This document shows positions 9,388 to 18,693 of a stretch of 64,000 nucleotides of DNA, in pieces (position 1 is the first letter of the stretch; each line of letters starts with the position of its first letter). The position numbers and the translations under genes were made by a program. The notes under the pieces were generated by a model. The model ran no database searches. It was given only the letters and a program-made list of their open reading frames with translations, and was not told the DNA's origin. The stretch covers positions 87,487 to 151,486 of the forward strand of contig JALNZU010000004.1 in NCBI GenBank assembly GCA_023229245.1, in the 5' to 3' direction. The stretch comes from Bacteroidales bacterium. GTDB taxonomy: Bacteria; Bacteroidota; Bacteroidia; Bacteroidales; F082.

Positions 9388-9897
9388 ATGAGACATTTTA
9401 CACTTATGTTAGTGTTCTTGTTTGTTGCGGGTATCGGAGGTGCTTTAGCTCAAACCAGAACAGTGTCTGGTAAGGTTACCAGTTCACAAGACGGGGAGGG
9501 TATTCCTGGTGTGACGGTGCGGATTAAGGGGACTACTATCGGAGCTATTACCGATCTGGATGGGTATTATGAACTGAATGTACGCCCCGATCATCGTACG
9601 CTTGTCTTTTCATATGTTTCTATGAAATCTCAGGAAGTTACCCTTGACAATCAAACCAGTATTAACGTGATCTTAGAGCCCGATGTGGTGCTGATAGACG
9701 AGGTAGTCGTTACGGCTTTGGGTATTTCGCGCGAAAAGAAAGCACTTGGTTATGCCGTGCAAGACGTAAAAAGCGATGAGCTTGTCAGAGCAGGTGCTAC
9801 CAATGCGATCTCTTCATTAGCCGGAAAGATTGCGGGGGTTCAGATCAATCAGATTGGTGGCCAGATAGGTGCTGTTAGAATACACAACCAATCCTAA
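9388..9897 (+). pseudogene. Truncated SusC/TonB-dependent receptor N-terminus
   Basis: 169 codons: signal peptide (MRHFTLMLVFLFVAGIGGALAQ), a carboxypeptidase-regulatory-like domain (VSGKVTSSQDGEGIPGVTVR, SYVSMKSQEV) and the beginning of the plug (IDEVVVTALGISREKKALGYAVQ) up to GKIAGVQINQIGGQIGA. It then stops after an unrelated tail. Residues 1 to about 155 are clearly homologous to the intact SusC starting at 10288, and the 22 bp leading into both ATGs are the same. The plug remainder and beta-barrel (about 900 residues) are missing, so no transporter can be made. It looks like a partial tandem duplication or a recombination remnant. An alternative is a deliberate short form, but nothing supports that. 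Confidence 0.85.
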
Positions 9898-10287
9898 TTT
9901 CGCATTGACGACGGTTACCGATAACTCCAGAACAAGAGTATCTAATGATGTGTGCGATCAAATAGAAATTTTCTACACTCTTCTAGATTTATAGAACCAC
10001 ATGAGAAGAAACATGATAATGCATATAGTATCAGTTTAGTAGGAATAAGAATAAGATTTGTTTGAAACATGATACATATAACATTAAGGTAAAAGCTTAT
10101 TTAAAGGATAGTTGAATTTTTTTTTGTTAGGAAATTAGCGCTTGGCATATGGAAAATGAAACTTATTAAAAAAAAATGTAGAGTGTTTGGATATATTTTC
10201 TTAATATTGTAGTCTCATTTTTTAAAAAATATTTTACATGTATAACTAGTATATTTTTAATCAATTCACTAACCAAAATTCATCATT
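9898..10287. other. AT-rich spacer between the truncated and intact susC
   Basis: About 390 bp of strongly AT-rich DNA with no open frame resembling a SusC continuation, so the missing barrel is not merely frameshifted here. One alternative frame from about 9870 to 10000 is open but matches nothing I recognise. The last 22 bp repeat the leader of the truncated copy. No promoter of standard spacing was found for the intact susC. Confidence 0.5.
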
Positions 10288-13200
10288 ATGAGAAAAATTA
10301 CGTTTATGTTAGTGTTCTTGCTTGCTGCGGGCATCAGTGGTGTTTTTGCGCAAACAAGGACAGTGACTGGTAAGGTTACCAGCTCACAGGATGGAGAAGG
10401 AATTCCTGGTGTGACAGTGAGGGTAAAGGGTACCACTATTGGTGCCATTACCAATCTAGATGGGTTTTACGAGCTTAATGTACGGCCTGATCACCGTACA
10501 CTTGTGTTTTCGTATGTATCCATGAAATCACAGGAAGTTCCTCTGGGCACTGAGGTGAGTATCAATATTGTGATGGAGCCCGATATCTTCCAGATTGATG
10601 AGGTGGTAGTCACTGCCTTAGGTATCTCGAAAGAGAAAAAATCGTTGGGCTATGCCGTTCAAACGGTAGGTGATGAAGAGCTGGTGCGTACGGGTAATGC
10701 CAATATTATGGGTGCCATGCAGGGTAAGATAGCCGGAGTGGATATTAAACCCTCCAGTGGTATGCCCGGTGCATCTTCACAAATGGTAATACGCGGAGCT
10801 CGTTCATTTACCGGCAATAATACACCTCTGTACGTGGTAGATGGTATGCCCATTGCGTCAACCGCACCCTATTCCACCGGAAATAGTGTGACAGGTTCCG
10901 ACGTGGCAAACCGTGCATTAGACATTAACCCGGCTGACATCGAAAGTATCGACATCCTCAAAGGGCAAGCAGCCGCTGCCTTGTACGGGATTAGAGCGTC
11001 AAACGGAGTAGTGATAATCACAACGAAAAGCGGACGCGGCCTGGCAGCCGGTAAACCAGTGGTAACATTTAACCACAACACCAGCTTTGACGTGGTATCG
11101 CGCACACCTGATTATCAAACAACCTATGCACAAGGAAGCTATGGAGTGTATCAACCCACTGCATCCTATTCATGGGGCCCGAAAATTGTTGACCTACCAG
11201 ATGATCCTAACTATGGTGGTAATACGGATAACCAATATACTGCCGAGTGGGGTGAACAAAAAGGAAAATATTATGTGCCTCAGTTAGATCAGGCAGGATT
11301 GAATCCATGGCTGACACCTCAGGTATATAATAACTGGGATGATTATTTCCAAACAGGACATACAGTATCGAATAACCTGAGTGTATCACAGGCTACCAGC
11401 GAAGGAAATTTTGCATTAGGTATCAGCATGACTGATCAAAAAGGGATAGCCCTTGCTACCGGAATGAAGCGCTACAATGCGAAAGCTTCAGGTGAAAGAA
11501 ACCTGAACAAAAACTTTACAGCAGGATTTAGCGCCAACTTCTCAAAGAGTAATATTGATAAGCTATCGGGTGCTAACGACGGTTCGTTGACAGGACCATT
11601 GGCAGCTCCATCAAGCTATAACCTGAAAGGAACTCCTTATCATATACCCGGCAATCCTTATCGTCAGATCTATTTCCGCGGAGGATCGTTTGATAACTCC
11701 TACTGGATACCTGACAACAACACCTTTAATGAACTGAACAATCGTTTCTTTGGTAACGGCTATGTCAATTATATTGCCAACCTGAGCGAGGGAATGATTC
11801 TACGCCTCCGTTATCAGGCTGGTGTTGACACTTATTCGACCCATCTGCAAGATATATTTGGCTTCGGTGCTCGCAATAATTCCCAAGGTGTTATTGACAA
11901 CTATGGAACTACCTATTCACTGTTCAACTCAACGGCTACAGCAAACTTCGACTGGAAGATCAATAGCGACCTTGAGTTTAACGCCATGATAGGTAATGAG
12001 ATAAACCATAGCTCAAGCAAAAGCTATTGGGAAACAGGTACAGATTTCAACTTTGGTGGCTGGAATCATATCGGGAATGCCAAAATAGTTACTGCAGGTG
12101 AATCGCAGAGCGAGTTCCGTGATATGGGAGTGTTTGGTAGCTTAGCTTTAAGCTGGAAATCCATGCTGTTCCTTAATGCTACAGGTAGGAATGACATAGT
12201 TTCGCAAATGCCCAGAGATAATCGTACATTCTTCTATCCTTCAGTTTCATTAGGATTTGTTGCAACCGAGCTTCCAGGTCTTGAGGATCTGAGCTGGCTC
12301 TCGTTTGCCAAACTCAGAGCTTCGTATGCCGAAGTAGGTCAGGCCGGACGGTATCTTGAGAACTATTATTTAACTCCCGGCTATAGTGGTGGATTCTGGT
12401 TGTCAGAACCTATCCAATATCCTATTGGGGGTGTGAACTCTTATATCCCGAATTCTACTCAATATGACCCCAACCTGAAACCGCAGAATACTGTTTCCTA
12501 TGAGGTTGGAGTTGACCTGAAATTCTTTGAAAACAGGTTTGGAGTTGATTATAACTTCTCACATCAAACCGTTACCGATCAGATTTTCCCCGTGCCATTG
12601 GCTGGGTCAACCGGTGCTTCGCAGTTAGTTATGAACGGTGGGAAGGTTCAAACCGATGTACATGAAGTGATGATGTACGTTACTCCTGTTAAAACTAATG
12701 CCTTCCAGTGGGATTTAAACTTTAACTATGCTGCTGTTGAAAACAACGTCATTGAATTGGCTGAAGGAGTCGAAAGCATCTTCCTTGGTGGATTCGTTAC
12801 TCCGCAAGTGCGTGCCGGTATCGGATATACGTATCCGGTCATCTACGGTACTTCATTTGTAAGAGATGATGACGGAAATGTAGTCGTAATTGATAACCCC
12901 GGAGCATGGAATCATGGGATGCCAATGAGCGGCGAACCTGGTGTGATAGGTGAGGTGTCACCTAAATTTATCCTGGGTGCAACCAATACATTCAGATTTA
13001 AAGACCTGTCGTTAAGCGCAGTATTTGAATGGAAAAATGGTGGCGAGATGTATTCAGGTTCAAACGGACTGATAGACCTGTATGGTATGTCGGCTGTAAC
13101 CGAAGACAGGGAATCTACCTTTATATTTAAAGGTGTAAAACCTGATGGAACACCTAATGATATTGTCAGAGGGGGCCCGAACGATCCGGATGCATATCAG

Positions 13201-13485
13201 GATTTATATGCCAACGTACTCTCCGACATAGACGAGTATTACATCCATGATAATTCGTTTGTAAAACTACGCGAACTCTCACTCAGATATCAGTTTGCAA
13301 AACCCATTTACAAAACGATGAATATTGGCGTTTCACTGTATGCCAGAAATATTCTCTTATGGACTGCACTGCGTAACATTGATCCCGAAACCTCTCAAGG
13401 AAATAACAATATGGGTGGTTCGTTTGAAAGGTTCTCACTGCCGCAGACTACCAGCTATGGATTTGGTTTTGATATAACATTCTAA
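10288..13485 (+). CDS. SusC/RagA-family TonB-dependent outer-membrane transporter
   Basis: 1065 residues, full length for the family. Signal peptide to about residue 22 (VFAQ), carboxypeptidase-regulatory-like domain (about 23-105), TonB plug (about 115-235: VVTALGISKEKKSLGYAVQ, VIRGARSFTGNNTPLYVVDG, IDILKGQAAAALYGIRASNG) and a 22-strand barrel ending in the aromatic outer-membrane signature (YGFGFDITF). It forms the energised pore that imports an oligomeric nutrient captured by the SusD partner encoded 8 bp downstream. No glycosidase, peptidase or regulator lies in this operon, so the substrate is open. It is the intact paralogue of the truncated copy at 9388. Confidence 0.96.
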   Translation: MRKITFMLVFLLAAGISGVFAQTRTVTGKVTSSQDGEGIPGVTVRVKGTTIGAITNLDGFYELNVRPDHRTLVFSYVSMKSQEVPLGTEVSINIVMEPDIFQIDEVVVTALGISKEKKSLGYAVQTVGDEELVRTGNANIMGAMQGKIAGVDIKPSSGMPGASSQMVIRGARSFTGNNTPLYVVDGMPIASTAPYSTGNSVTGSDVANRALDINPADIESIDILKGQAAAALYGIRASNGVVIITTKSGRGLAAGKPVVTFNHNTSFDVVSRTPDYQTTYAQGSYGVYQPTASYSWGPKIVDLPDDPNYGGNTDNQYTAEWGEQKGKYYVPQLDQAGLNPWLTPQVYNNWDDYFQTGHTVSNNLSVSQATSEGNFALGISMTDQKGIALATGMKRYNAKASGERNLNKNFTAGFSANFSKSNIDKLSGANDGSLTGPLAAPSSYNLKGTPYHIPGNPYRQIYFRGGSFDNSYWIPDNNTFNELNNRFFGNGYVNYIANLSEGMILRLRYQAGVDTYSTHLQDIFGFGARNNSQGVIDNYGTTYSLFNSTATANFDWKINSDLEFNAMIGNEINHSSSKSYWETGTDFNFGGWNHIGNAKIVTAGESQSEFRDMGVFGSLALSWKSMLFLNATGRNDIVSQMPRDNRTFFYPSVSLGFVATELPGLEDLSWLSFAKLRASYAEVGQAGRYLENYYLTPGYSGGFWLSEPIQYPIGGVNSYIPNSTQYDPNLKPQNTVSYEVGVDLKFFENRFGVDYNFSHQTVTDQIFPVPLAGSTGASQLVMNGGKVQTDVHEVMMYVTPVKTNAFQWDLNFNYAAVENNVIELAEGVESIFLGGFVTPQVRAGIGYTYPVIYGTSFVRDDDGNVVVIDNPGAWNHGMPMSGEPGVIGEVSPKFILGATNTFRFKDLSLSAVFEWKNGGEMYSGSNGLIDLYGMSAVTEDRESTFIFKGVKPDGTPNDIVRGGPNDPDAYQDLYANVLSDIDEYYIHDNSFVKLRELSLRYQFAKPIYKTMNIGVSLYARNILLWTALRNIDPETSQGNNNMGGSFERFSLPQTTSYGFGFDITF

Positions 13486-13493
13486 TTAATAAA

Positions 13494-14951
13494 ATGAAGA
13501 ACATGAAAAAGAAAATTAACATAGTGCTGGCTGCCATGCTTTTGATGTTAGCATGGTCGTGCTCCCAGGATATCATGGATGACATTAATAAAAATGTCAA
13601 TGACCCAACGAATGTGAGTGCTAATCTGATCATTACTGATGCCATGATTACATCTGCATTTAGTATTACCGGCAGCGACCTGGCTTTCTATGCTTCAATC
13701 TATATGGAACATAATGTGGGTATCTGGAATCAGGGATATAGTGCTGAGATACGTACCGGAGAACCAATAAGCGCTACTACTTATAATAATAGCTGGAACA
13801 CCATGTATAATAATCTGTATAACTTAAAAACGATTATTGAAAAATGTTCCGAAGACGGAGACGAATCCGATAACTATTATACCTTAGGTATCGCTCAAAC
13901 TTTGATGGCTCATAACCTCGCTACTCTCACCGATCTGATGGGTGATGTGCCATGGGAAGAAGCTTTGCAACCCGGATTTATTTATACACCCAAGCTAGAT
14001 AATCAAGAAGAAATCTATGCTGAGGTCTTTAGCTTGTTAGATGCCGCCATCGAAAACTTTAACAAAGAATCCATCATATATCTTGGTGCTCAAGATTTTA
14101 TTTATGGTGGAAATGCTGCATCTATTAAAGATTGGGAAAAACTTGCTTATGGGTTGAAAGCCCGTTATACCATGCGTCTGTCGTTGAAAGATGCACAATA
14201 TGGTAAGGTTATTGAATATGCCAATAAGTCATTTGCATCCAGTGCTGGGCAAGCCCAACTGAATTATAACGGTAGTACGATGGTCAGTCCGTTTTATAAG
14301 TTCTTTACTGATCGTGATTACTTTGGGGCAAGCGAAAGCTTTTATAATAAGTTGGATGCTCGGAATGACCCCAGATTAGATTTGTTCTGGGAGCCACATC
14401 CCAGTTCCGGATCATTCTTATTAGCTCCTAACGGATCGCCTGATCAGGTACAGGGATTATATAGCATTTCAGCTATATCCAATCCAACAGCCCCTACTTA
14501 TTTGCTGAGCTACCATGAAATCGAATTCCTGAAAGCAGAAGCATATGTACGCTTAAATCAACTAAGCGATGCTAAAGCTGCCCTGAAAAAAGCGGTAACA
14601 GCTGCATTCCAAAAAGTAAATATTGGTTTAACTGCCGATGATGCGGAAGAATATTTTACTGATGAAGTAGAACCAAGGTTTAATTCCAATGCCTTGTCAG
14701 AAGTGATGAATCAGAAATACTTTGCGTTCTTCGAAGAAGAAGCTATTGAAGCATATTGCGATTACCGCCGCTTGAGAGCTATGGGTGATAATGTGATTCA
14801 ATTGGTTAATCCAAAGAATGTGGATCGTTTCCCACAAAGATACACCTACGGAAACAGTGATGTAACCACTAATGTTAATGTACGTGAAGCTTACGGTGAT
14901 GGTAGCTATGTATTTACTGAAAAAGTATGGTGGGCCGGTGGCACCCGTTAA
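13494..14951 (+). CDS. SusD/RagB-like surface nutrient-binding lipoprotein
   Basis: 485 residues with a lipoprotein signal (LLMLAWSC, lipidated Cys near residue 23); a second in-frame ATG at 13503 gives an equally good signal peptide. The TPR-rich alpha-helical body (NTMYNNLYNLKTIIEKC, TLGIAQTLMAHNLATLTDLMGDVPWEEALQ, EIEFLKAEAYVRLNQLSDAKAAL) fits the SusD-like_2 branch rather than the classical starch SusD. It caps the SusC barrel encoded immediately upstream and delivers substrate to it. The next gene is a third lipoprotein 33 bp downstream. Confidence 0.93.
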   Translation: MKNMKKKINIVLAAMLLMLAWSCSQDIMDDINKNVNDPTNVSANLIITDAMITSAFSITGSDLAFYASIYMEHNVGIWNQGYSAEIRTGEPISATTYNNSWNTMYNNLYNLKTIIEKCSEDGDESDNYYTLGIAQTLMAHNLATLTDLMGDVPWEEALQPGFIYTPKLDNQEEIYAEVFSLLDAAIENFNKESIIYLGAQDFIYGGNAASIKDWEKLAYGLKARYTMRLSLKDAQYGKVIEYANKSFASSAGQAQLNYNGSTMVSPFYKFFTDRDYFGASESFYNKLDARNDPRLDLFWEPHPSSGSFLLAPNGSPDQVQGLYSISAISNPTAPTYLLSYHEIEFLKAEAYVRLNQLSDAKAALKKAVTAAFQKVNIGLTADDAEEYFTDEVEPRFNSNALSEVMNQKYFAFFEEEAIEAYCDYRRLRAMGDNVIQLVNPKNVDRFPQRYTYGNSDVTTNVNVREAYGDGSYVFTEKVWWAGGTR

Positions 14952-14984
14952 GATTTATTTTTATCAAAATTAAACGATTAAGAT

Positions 14985-15791
14985 ATGAAAAAATTTAAAT
15001 TATTTAGCTTGATTGCTGCGCTGATCCTGATTGTTACAGCTTGCGATACTAAAGTAGTAGATCCTGCTGGTGATCGCGATGTAGCTCCAGTACCAGGAAT
15101 AGTAGATCTGAACCCAGCTACTTTTGATGTATATGATCTAGACAACAGCTTCATTAAGTTTACACTTGTTCTGGACGACTCCAGAGTGAGCGAAGCTAAA
15201 GTGCTTGTCTCCTATAAAGGGGATAAAAGACGAGTTGAAATAGCTAAGGTAACCAGCTTCCCACAGGACCTACAAATTAAAGTAAAAGATGTTGCAGCAC
15301 AATTAGGTATGCAATTAGCAGATGTGAAAGCAGCGGATGTGTTCAACTTCGAAGTACAAACTATAGTGGGAGGTGAAGTTTATTTCTCTAGTGCAGCTTT
15401 TAATGCAGCTGTAGTATGCGGATATGAAATAGACAACGTTACAGGAAGCTATCATGCATTTAGCGATGACTGGGGATTGGATGATGATGTAACTATAGTG
15501 GCAGATCCAAATAATGAGTACATACTCTATGTACACGGACTTGCATCAGTAGAAGGATTGGTTGAAATAGCTCCTTTGAAATTAATTGTGAATGATAAGA
15601 ACTTTTCAGTAACGGCTGAGAAAACCGTTTTAGCAGCTGATGTTGAACCATGGGGACTGCCTTATACCGGATACTTCTATGAAGGATCAGGCGAACTGAA
15701 TACTTGCGATGGAACCTATACTATGAACTTCACTATCGGTGTTGATCAGGGAACATGGGGACTGCAAGCCTTTGTATTCACAAAAAACTAA
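14985..15791 (+). CDS. Lipoprotein of unknown function in susCD operon
   Basis: 268 residues with a lipoprotein signal (LIALILIVTACDTK type; lipobox Cys near residue 20) followed by a mainly beta protein without a domain I recognise. Residues about 30-155 resemble an Ig-like module (DLNPATFDVYDLDNSFIKFTLVLDD). The last third contains repeated Trp-Gly-Leu segments (DWGLDDD, PWGLPYTGYF, TWGLQAFVF) ending near the C-terminus. By position it is a candidate surface binding or accessory protein of the SusCD complex, comparable to SusE/F-type proteins, which is inference from context. It is the last gene before a strong terminator. Confidence 0.75.
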   Translation: MKKFKLFSLIAALILIVTACDTKVVDPAGDRDVAPVPGIVDLNPATFDVYDLDNSFIKFTLVLDDSRVSEAKVLVSYKGDKRRVEIAKVTSFPQDLQIKVKDVAAQLGMQLADVKAADVFNFEVQTIVGGEVYFSSAAFNAAVVCGYEIDNVTGSYHAFSDDWGLDDDVTIVADPNNEYILYVHGLASVEGLVEIAPLKLIVNDKNFSVTAEKTVLAADVEPWGLPYTGYFYEGSGELNTCDGTYTMNFTIGVDQGTWGLQAFVFTKN

Positions 15792-15856
15792 TAAACAGCT
15801 TTGACAAGGATATGAAGAATTAGCTTCAAAAATCCTACGTGTCATTAGTATGTAAC

Positions 15857-15894
15857 AAAAAAAGACTGCTTCATTATGGAGCAGTCTTTTTTTT
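15857..15894. terminator. Bidirectional Rho-independent terminator
   Basis: AAAAAAAGACTGCT and AGCAGTCTTTTTTTT form a stem with an 8-9 nt loop, with A-run and T-run on opposite sides. It can end both the plus-strand susCD operon (stop 15791) and the minus-strand HD-phosphohydrolase operon (stop 15954). Confidence 0.9.
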
Positions 15895-15953
15895 GTGATT
15901 TGAAATGCTTGTATCGTTCGGCTTGCAATAAGACAAAAGACAAAATGCCTAAG

Positions 15954-16607
15954 CTATTCTTGCCAATTTAATTCACTGTAAAATTGCTCAAGGAATGCAA
16001 GCATGAACGCATGTCGTTCTTCAGCTATTCGTTTGGCAGTGTTAGTGTTCATCTGGTCTTTCAGTAATAACAGCTTCTCATAAAAATGATTGATAGTTGA
16101 TCCTTGATGCTGTTGGTACTCTTGTTTATTACGGAATCTTGCAACTTGTTCGTTGGTGCGGTAGATAGCTTGTTTTTTATATCCACCGTAGGCAAAAGCT
16201 CTTGCAATACCTATAGCACCTATGGCATCAAGTCGATCAGCATCCTGAACAACCTGAAATTCAACAGACTTTTCCTGATTGAAATGAAAGGAATCTTTGA
16301 ACGACATGTGTTGTATGATGAATACCACCGCATCTGATATGTGATCCGGGATTTGCAGGCTATGCAGAAAAGACGCTACTTTGAGCAGTCCTTTAGCCTC
16401 GTCTCCTTCATTATGTTTTGGATCGGCCACATCATGCAGCAATGCCGCCAGGCCTACTATAAGCCGGTCGGCATGCTCAATCTCGGCCAATCTCATAGCC
16501 GTTTGAAATACCCGCTTGATATGTTCAAAATCGTGGCTACCCTCGAATTCAGTAAAAAGTCCTTGTACATAAAGTTTTGTTTGATGAAGTATAGACTGAA
16601 TATTCAT
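15954..16607 (-). CDS. HD-domain phosphohydrolase
   Basis: 217 residues of the single-domain HD family, YedJ-like. Metal-ligand motifs are H...HD...D: GSHDFEHIKRVFQTA at about 24-38, LLHDVADPKHNEGDEA at about 57-72, and DADRLDAIGAIGIARAFAYG at about 117-136. These enzymes hydrolyse phosphate from nucleotides or related phosphoesters with a divalent metal; the substrate here is unknown. Its ATG overlaps the stop of the kinase gene upstream by 4 bp (ATGA), which indicates translational coupling and perhaps a shared pathway. Confidence 0.88.
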   Translation of the reverse strand: MNIQSILHQTKLYVQGLFTEFEGSHDFEHIKRVFQTAMRLAEIEHADRLIVGLAALLHDVADPKHNEGDEAKGLLKVASFLHSLQIPDHISDAVVFIIQHMSFKDSFHFNQEKSVEFQVVQDADRLDAIGAIGIARAFAYGGYKKQAIYRTNEQVARFRNKQEYQQHQGSTINHFYEKLLLLKDQMNTNTAKRIAEERHAFMLAFLEQFYSELNWQE

Positions 16608-17101
16608 AAACCAATATATTGAAGCACCAAAGGTAGGGAAACAGATTGTTCTCCGCTAAGAGCCAACATATTGCTTTTGCTTGCCGGTTTGCCATATCTG
16701 ATAAAGCTATCCCAGATATGATCTACATACCATGCAGGTTCTATGCCCCATCGGTGGTCGGAGCCTTTTCGCAAATGAAATGATTTACGACTGATCTCTA
16801 AATAAATCCTTTTATCAAAAAGCTGTTGGGTAGGTATATGCCAAAATATCATCAGCCCTTCCACTATGACGATATCGTTCTGTCGTTTCTCGGCTTCTAT
16901 GCTTTGCATCAGCTTGAGGTGGTCAATAGAATCTGGATGTTCCCAATCAATTCTATCATGTATGCGTGGAATTTTTTCTATGGGGTGAGCATAGTCATCC
17001 TGACATAGTAAACAAACTCTCTTTTGATTCAGATGATTACGTAAACGTGTTGCAAGTGTAGTCTTACCAGCAGTACTGACGCCCCCTATAGCAATGATCA
17101 T
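16604..17101 (-). CDS. P-loop kinase, nicotinamide riboside kinase/uridine kinase-like
   Basis: 165 residues, shorter than uridine kinase (about 210). Walker A is IGGVSTAGKTT at residues about 5-15. A DD pair follows (CQDDYAH), then WEHPDSIDHLKLM, a Walker-B-like VIVEGLMIFW, and near the end a YVDHIWDSFIRYGKP segment. The order DD(Y/F), WDHPxSxD, hEGhhhF and Y(F/V)DxxxWxxYxxY recalls eukaryotic-type nicotinamide riboside kinase more than Udk. This is a by-eye family comparison. Phosphorylation of a riboside is a reasonable guess; nicotinamide riboside is the best candidate but not proven. It is coupled to the HD phosphohydrolase downstream. Confidence 0.72.
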   Translation of the reverse strand: MIIAIGGVSTAGKTTLATRLRNHLNQKRVCLLCQDDYAHPIEKIPRIHDRIDWEHPDSIDHLKLMQSIEAEKRQNDIVIVEGLMIFWHIPTQQLFDKRIYLEISRKSFHLRKGSDHRWGIEPAWYVDHIWDSFIRYGKPASKSNMLALSGEQSVSLPLVLQYIGL

Positions 17102-17125
17102 TACAATAAAGTGTTGGTTTAACCC

Positions 17126-18589
17126 TTATTCGTCTTCCGGAATATACACATATTGATAGGCCCCCAGATCGGGCGACTGGGTTCGGGATATCCCGTTCAG
17201 ATCATATGGAAACTGATTAGCGATAGATTGCTTGCCTTTCCCGATGACAGGCGAGAGGGTATCGGGTCTGTAATCAAAGGCAGGATAATCTCTGAATCTA
17301 GGGTCTGCATCTTGGATACAATTTTCATAATGGGGATCGTTGCTGATCTGTTGTTCGGTACGAATCAGGCAATGATCAAATAGGTAGGATGCTGTGGCAC
17401 CTTCAACCAATTCTTGTCCTGTTTCTTCAATGTTTGACCCGTATATGATGCTGTTACCCATTTCTAAGGAGAAAGGGACTGGCACGGCATTATTGAGTGT
17501 GTCCAATAAAAAATTGTTGTAAAAAAGGGCAGGTGTGTTTCTGATGCTATACGACCATTGGTTGGCAATAGTGCTATGCATGAACCTATATGCACCGCCT
17601 GCTGTGAGTGCCAGATTGTAATTGCCACAATTGGCTATGACCACATTATTGGCATCAATGGCAAATAATCTGGCAAAGAGTCCCATACCGGTATGATTTT
17701 CAATAATGGTGTTGCTTATATTAAGTTGATTTTCAGTAGGGCGTAAAAAAGATTCAGCTTGTATCCCAATGAACCCATTTCGTATGATTGCATAATTGAT
17801 TTCATGGTTGAAACCTGCTCTGCCTTCCATAAGCCATATACGGTCCCATTGTCCGGGTATGTTTTTATAGTCGGTGTCAAGTCGGTCGCCTTGAAAAATC
17901 ACTGGATTCTCAAGGGTGCCTTCGACTATTAACTGGCTCTCGGCAAAAGCCCATAATCCTGAATTATTATGAAAATGAATGCGTGCTCCTGCTTCTATCA
18001 ACAAAGTGCCGTATGAGTTGATCAGCGCATATCCATATACCACATAAGGCTTGCCGGCTGTCCAGACCGTTGTCTCCAGGCTGTCGGCTACTATCTTGAA
18101 TTTTGGGAAACCACCTATTTGGGTGTCGGCAAGTATATAATGTGCGTCTTGTCCCCATGCTATTAATTTAATTCGTTGTTCGATTGTGTTGGTATGAAAA
18201 ACAAGGTCTTCATCCACTATGAACGGATTATTCTGGTCAGCAGGATCAATGGTGGCGCGTAACAGTACGAACAAGCTATCGTGAGCTTCTATCTCAATAT
18301 TTTGTATCTCCAAAGCAGGCTGCCCGTCCACATTCATACGAAACACGGATTGAGCACCTTTTTCTAAAAAGATAGAATTGATCTGCAGCTTGGTATTGCT
18401 GTTGTTATATACCATCAGATATTTAGTGATGCTTCCAAGGCTTGTAAACACCGTATCGAACACCACCGAATCAGTTGAAAAGCTCAACGCATCCTGATCG
18501 GAAGGTAAAGGATTATCTTTTCGGCAGGCGGCAAACAGTATGCAGAGCATGCAAACTAAACTGATAAGAAAAGTTGGGACAGCTTTCAT
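17126..18589 (-). CDS. Lipoprotein with right-handed parallel beta-helix
   Basis: 487 residues with a lipoprotein signal (CMLCILFAAC; lipobox Cys about residue 22). An N-terminal beta domain (about 35-150) is followed by a beta-helix (about 170-450) with repeating short coils such as NPVIFQGDRL, NYAIIRNGFIGIQAES, NISNTIIENHTGMGLF and NNVVIANCGNYNLAL, and ends DLGAYQYV, the usual end of choice-of-anchor/pectate-lyase-like Bacteroidota proteins. No catalytic site could be identified. It heads a probable three-gene operon with the P-loop kinase (24 bp gap) and the HD protein, and has a good promoter at 18621-18650. Confidence 0.8.
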   Translation of the reverse strand: MKAVPTFLISLVCMLCILFAACRKDNPLPSDQDALSFSTDSVVFDTVFTSLGSITKYLMVYNNSNTKLQINSIFLEKGAQSVFRMNVDGQPALEIQNIEIEAHDSLFVLLRATIDPADQNNPFIVDEDLVFHTNTIEQRIKLIAWGQDAHYILADTQIGGFPKFKIVADSLETTVWTAGKPYVVYGYALINSYGTLLIEAGARIHFHNNSGLWAFAESQLIVEGTLENPVIFQGDRLDTDYKNIPGQWDRIWLMEGRAGFNHEINYAIIRNGFIGIQAESFLRPTENQLNISNTIIENHTGMGLFARLFAIDANNVVIANCGNYNLALTAGGAYRFMHSTIANQWSYSIRNTPALFYNNFLLDTLNNAVPVPFSLEMGNSIIYGSNIEETGQELVEGATASYLFDHCLIRTEQQISNDPHYENCIQDADPRFRDYPAFDYRPDTLSPVIGKGKQSIANQFPYDLNGISRTQSPDLGAYQYVYIPEDE

Positions 18590-18620
18590 GTCAACTATGA
18601 AAAAAGACGCATTAAAGCGG

Positions 18621-18650
18621 CAAAGTTAGTGAACAAAAGCAATACGCAAA
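18621..18650 (-). promoter_or_regulatory. Promoter of the beta-helix lipoprotein operon
   Basis: On the minus strand TTTG, 18 bp, TAACTTTG; both elements match the Bacteroidota consensus. The -7 is about 31 nt upstream of the ATG at 18589. Confidence 0.65.
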
Positions 18651-18666
18651 AGTTTGTCTTTTATTG

Positions 18667-18674
18667 TATTTTTG
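18667..18674 (+). promoter_or_regulatory. Candidate -7 element deciding the start of the barrel gene
   Basis: TATTTTTG on the plus strand overlaps an upstream in-frame TTG at 18664, which therefore cannot be the translation start. No clear -33 was seen at 19 bp. Confidence 0.45.
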
Positions 18675-18693
18675 TGCTTCAATCTATGGTATT

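Noticed and set aside
9898..10287. Frameshifted continuation of the truncated susC
   Set aside because: None of the three plus-strand frames gives plug or barrel motifs; the sequence is AT-rich and unlike the intact paralogue.
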